Part shown: piece after piece, positions 7,437-9,224 of the stretch
How the letters are laid out: each line of letters starts with the position of its first letter
How positions within the stretch are numbered: position 1 is the stretch's first letter
DNA from: Acidobacteriota bacterium
GTDB taxonomy: Bacteria; Acidobacteriota; Vicinamibacteria; Vicinamibacterales; 2-12-FULL-66-21
Length of the DNA: 9,224 bases
Reading direction: 5' to 3'
Assembly (NCBI GenBank): GCA_020200195.1
Contig: JAIVJE010000369.1
Location: 1,757-10,980, forward strand
Program-made: the position numbers and the translations under genes
Notes under the pieces: model-generated
Seen by the model: only the letters and a program-made list of their open reading frames with translations
What the model was told of the DNA's origin: nothing
The model's database searches: none

Positions 7437-9001
7437 GGCTTGTCGTCGGGAAATTGCAGGTGCGGTGCGAGGCGGCGCGCTTCCGCGAAATGCACGCGTG
7501 CCTCGGCACGAGCGCCTGTATGCCGCAGCGCCAAGGCCAGCTGGTAATGCGCCTGCGGATTCTCGGCGGCGAGCCGTACCGCCTCACGAAATCGCTCGAT
7601 AGCGCCCGCATAGTCGCCGGCTTTGAGTTTCTGCACCCCAACGCTCACCGCAAAGGTGGACGCCTGCGCGTCTGCGGTCTTCCGATCCAATCGATTCGCT
7701 TCCGCCAGTTCCGTCGCGGCGGCCTGCTCCAGTCCCTGCTGCTTCAACGCCTGCCCGAGACTTCTGTGCGCCTCAGCGGAGTCGGGCCGGTATTCGAGCG
7801 CCTTCCGAAAGTGGAAGATGGCATCGGTGGCGCTGCCCTGTTGTTTCAGGACCGTGCCGAGCATGTAATGCGCATCTGCGTAGTCCGGTTTCCGCTTGAT
7901 CGCTTCGCGAAACTGCTCGAGAGCGGCGTCCGCGCGACCGGTCTGCCATAAAACGACGCCCAGTGTGAAGGGCGCCTCGGGCAACGTGGGATCGAGTCGT
8001 CCGGCATGACGCAGCTCGGCTTCGGCCGCCGTGAAGTTGTCCTGTTGCTTGAGCGCCAGGCCAAGGTTGTAAAACGCTTCGGCGTTGGTCGGGTCGAGTG
8101 TGACAAGGGCCCGATATACCGATACAGCTTCGGCGAGGTTTCCCTGCTGCATAAGCGCGGTCCCGAGATTCAGCCGTGCCGGCACGTAGGCAGGGTGCTT
8201 CGCGACGAGCCGCTGCAGGACCGCTACAGCGTCATCGCCCCGACCCTTTTGCGACAACGCGAGACCGAGGCTGTTCTGGGCACCGAGCGCCGACGGATCG
8301 ATGCGAACCGCGGTCTCGAGGTGAGCGATCGCGCCGTCGAGATCGCCGAAGGCCTGCAGCGCAATTCCGAGCCGGGTCTCCGCCACGGCCAGCCGCGGGT
8401 TCAGTCGGACTGCCTCGCGCAATTGTTCGATCGCCGGCTCGAGCCGGGCAAGGCTTTCGAGCGTCAACCCAAGGTAGTACCGGGCTTCGGCGTGGTGGGG
8501 GCGCAGTTTGACGGCGGCTTCCAACGCTGGAAGGGCGCCCGCGAAATCCCGCGTCCACCAGCGCGTCGCGCCCAGGTGATATTGAGCATCGAACAGTGCA
8601 GGCTCCAGCTTGACCGCCTGTTCGAACTGGCGGATGGCATCCTGGGTTTTGCCTTGCTGGCCGAGCACGAAACCAAGACGGTCGTGGGCGTCGGCCATTC
8701 GCGGCGCGTAGTGAATAGCCGACGAATACGCCGCCGCAGCCGACGCGAAGTCCTTCCGACGCTCCTCCACCAGTCCCAGCAGGTAGTGTGCTTCCGCCGA
8801 CTCGGGGTTGCGCGCGATCGCCGCCTTGAAGCTGTCCCGTGCGCGGTCAAGATCGTTGGCCTGAAGAAAGGTCCGGCCCTGCTTGACCAATGCGACGGAT
8901 GGGATGGGCGGCTCGCTCGACCCCTGCGGCAGGACATCGGCGGCGCAACACAGCAGAACCGATGCGATCGCAGACACACGCCAGGCACGCCCATGACGCA
9001 T
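7433..9001 (-). CDS. Exported protein built of 14 TPR units (522 aa)
   Basis: This is the first gene of the minus-strand operon. A short hydrophobic leader (residues ~6-24, AIASVLLCCAADVL) suggests export. The two cysteines do not make a normal lipobox because the -1 residue is not Gly/Ala/Ser. From residue 35 the rest is solenoid: twelve consecutive units of exactly 34 residues (35-442), a thirteenth of 39 (443-481, five extra residues), a fourteenth of 34 (482-515), and the tail QFPDDKP. Units follow the pattern AxAHYxLGxAL.QQG...A...F..A..L.P. No catalytic domain is present, so a scaffold or adaptor role is likely. The ATG at 9001 is chosen because it starts the leader; the ATG at 9009 is in a different frame. 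No Shine-Dalgarno is visible, and an extended -10 lies so close that the mRNA may be leaderless. The stop overlaps the next start as ATGA. Confidence 0.93.
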   Translation of the reverse strand: MRHGRAWRVSAIASVLLCCAADVLPQGSSEPPIPSVALVKQGRTFLQANDLDRARDSFKAAIARNPESAEAHYLLGLVEERRKDFASAAAAYSSAIHYAPRMADAHDRLGFVLGQQGKTQDAIRQFEQAVKLEPALFDAQYHLGATRWWTRDFAGALPALEAAVKLRPHHAEARYYLGLTLESLARLEPAIEQLREAVRLNPRLAVAETRLGIALQAFGDLDGAIAHLETAVRIDPSALGAQNSLGLALSQKGRGDDAVAVLQRLVAKHPAYVPARLNLGTALMQQGNLAEAVSVYRALVTLDPTNAEAFYNLGLALKQQDNFTAAEAELRHAGRLDPTLPEAPFTLGVVLWQTGRADAALEQFREAIKRKPDYADAHYMLGTVLKQQGSATDAIFHFRKALEYRPDSAEAHRSLGQALKQQGLEQAAATELAEANRLDRKTADAQASTFAVSVGVQKLKAGDYAGAIERFREAVRLAAENPQAHYQLALALRHTGARAEARVHFAEARRLAPHLQFPDDKP

Positions 9002-9009
9002 CGCGTCAT
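8993..9009. promoter_or_regulatory. Perfect 17-bp inverted repeat over the operon's start codon (candidate operator)
   Basis: ATGACGC (8993-8999), spacer ATC (9000-9002) and GCGTCAT (9003-9009) form a perfect 7-bp dyad. Its centre is base 9001, the A of the TPR start codon, and it overlaps the proposed -10 box at its outer end. A bound dimeric repressor would block initiation. The 3-base spacer is tight for an RNA hairpin, and if transcription starts near 9001 only half the dyad is transcribed, so a DNA operator is favoured. No regulator gene is in the window. Confidence 0.4.
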
Positions 9010-9016
9010 TCTAACA
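9008..9016 (-). promoter_or_regulatory. Extended -10 promoter for the TPR/CRTAC1 operon, probably leaderless
   Basis: On the minus strand TGTTAGAAT matches the extended -10 form TGnTAnnnT. The last T (9008) is followed by GACGCG and then the ATG at 9001, so transcription starting about seven bases downstream would begin at the A of the start codon. No convincing -35 is seen at 9031-9036, which extended -10 promoters can tolerate. No Shine-Dalgarno precedes the ATG, in line with a leaderless message. Confidence 0.5.
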
Positions 9017-9040
9017 CCCGCGGAATTGCGTCGCCGGCGC

Positions 9041-9046
9041 TATAAT
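9041..9046 (+). promoter_or_regulatory. Consensus -10 box for the divergent exported-protein gene
   Basis: A perfect TATAAT lies about 80 bp upstream of the GTG at 9127, which would give an untranslated leader of roughly 75 bases. No good -35 is found at 17 bp spacing (CCGCGG at 9018-9023), so an activator or an alternative contact may be needed. The 8-bp palindrome CGCCGGCG (9032-9039) directly abuts its upstream side. It lies 27 bp from the opposite-facing -10 of the operon, so the two promoters probably interfere with each other or share control. Confidence 0.45.
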
Positions 9047-9114
9047 CCCCGCGCGTCTTGCGCTTCCCAGCAGCTTTCCCGGCCATGGCGCGATAGCTCG
9101 ACGCCGTTGTTTCC

Positions 9115-9120
9115 GAGGAG
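9115..9120 (+). promoter_or_regulatory. Strong Shine-Dalgarno deciding a GTG start
   Basis: GAGGAG sits six bases before the GTG at 9127. It is the clearest ribosome binding site in the window and supports that GTG as the start of the divergent gene. Confidence 0.6.
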
Positions 9121-9126
9121 CCACTC

Positions 9127-9224
9127 GTGAAGAGAATTGCTCGTCAATGTGCCCTCGCGATCGTGCTGACGCTGTCAGCGGTGTCTTCGGCGGTGGCACA
9201 GTGGGCCTCGCTCGGTGCCATGCC
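9127..9224 (+). CDS. N-terminus of an exported protein (partial, runs off the window)
   Basis: Only the first 32 codons are present, without a stop, so the gene continues to the right. A GTG start with GAGGAG six bases upstream opens a textbook signal peptide: MKRIARQ as the positive n-region, a hydrophobic core ALAIVLTLSAVSS, and an AVA/Q signal peptidase I site at about residue 25. The mature protein begins QWASLGAM. The product cannot be identified from so little. It is transcribed divergently from the TPR/CRTAC1 operon. Secreted glycosidases and other surface proteins begin this way, but nothing here distinguishes them. Confidence 0.7.
   Translation, partial: MKRIARQCALAIVLTLSAVSSAVAQWASLGAM

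Noticed and set aside
8940..8955. Lipoprotein signal (LLCC) in the 522-residue TPR protein
   Set aside because: The residue before each cysteine is not Gly, Ala or Ser as a normal lipobox needs, so ordinary export is the safer call.
7433..9001. Regular 102-bp DNA periodicity considered as a repeat array or CRISPR
   Set aside because: The units are diverged in DNA and code for TPR units; there are no identical repeats with unique spacers.
8006..9130. 374-residue open frame on the + strand
   Set aside because: Antisense to the 14-unit TPR gene; apparent order comes from the 102-bp repeat period.

Overview
The window is GC-rich bacterial DNA with long, densely packed genes. It combines secreted TPR proteins, FG-GAP/ASPIC-UnbV (CRTAC1-type) proteins and a secreted glycosidase, weak Shine-Dalgarno signals and a possible leaderless start. 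This mix suggests an Acidobacteriota-like soil or sediment bacterium. That is inference from gene content; no taxonomic marker gene is present.

Layout. Positions 1-272 hold no intact gene. The minus strand there reads like a degraded C-terminal piece of GlgC (ADP-glucose pyrophosphorylase), with a small hairpin and a spaced 8-bp direct repeat. Positions 273-3005 (+) encode a 910-residue exported (alpha/alpha)6-barrel glycosidase of the amylo-alpha-1,6-glucosidase / GH63-like kind, carrying a 13-bp tandem repeat inside its coding sequence. From 9001 down to 2994 (-) runs a four-gene operon: TPR protein (522 aa), CRTAC1-family protein (591 aa), second TPR protein (349 aa), second CRTAC1-family protein (up to 553 aa). 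The first two junctions are 4-bp ATGA overlaps and the third is an overlap of up to 41 bp, so translation is probably coupled. The operon's last gene and the glycosidase converge and overlap by 12 bp. Divergently, from 9127 (+), the first 32 codons of another exported protein run off the window.

How the genes may work together. All four operon products have N-terminal export signals, so a TPR-solenoid plus beta-propeller partnership in the periplasm or at the cell surface is the natural hypothesis. The operon looks like a two-gene module (TPR then propeller) present twice, with the downstream propeller one blade shorter. The role of bacterial ASPIC/UnbV proteins is unknown. The glycosidase and the possible glgC remnant hint at alpha-glucan metabolism next door, but nothing in the sequence ties the operon to it.

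The most interesting spots are the duplicated module, the precise 39-residue blade loss in the second propeller, and the 9.0-kb divergent promoter region. There an extended -10 lies seven bases from the start codon, and a perfect 17-bp dyad covers that codon.
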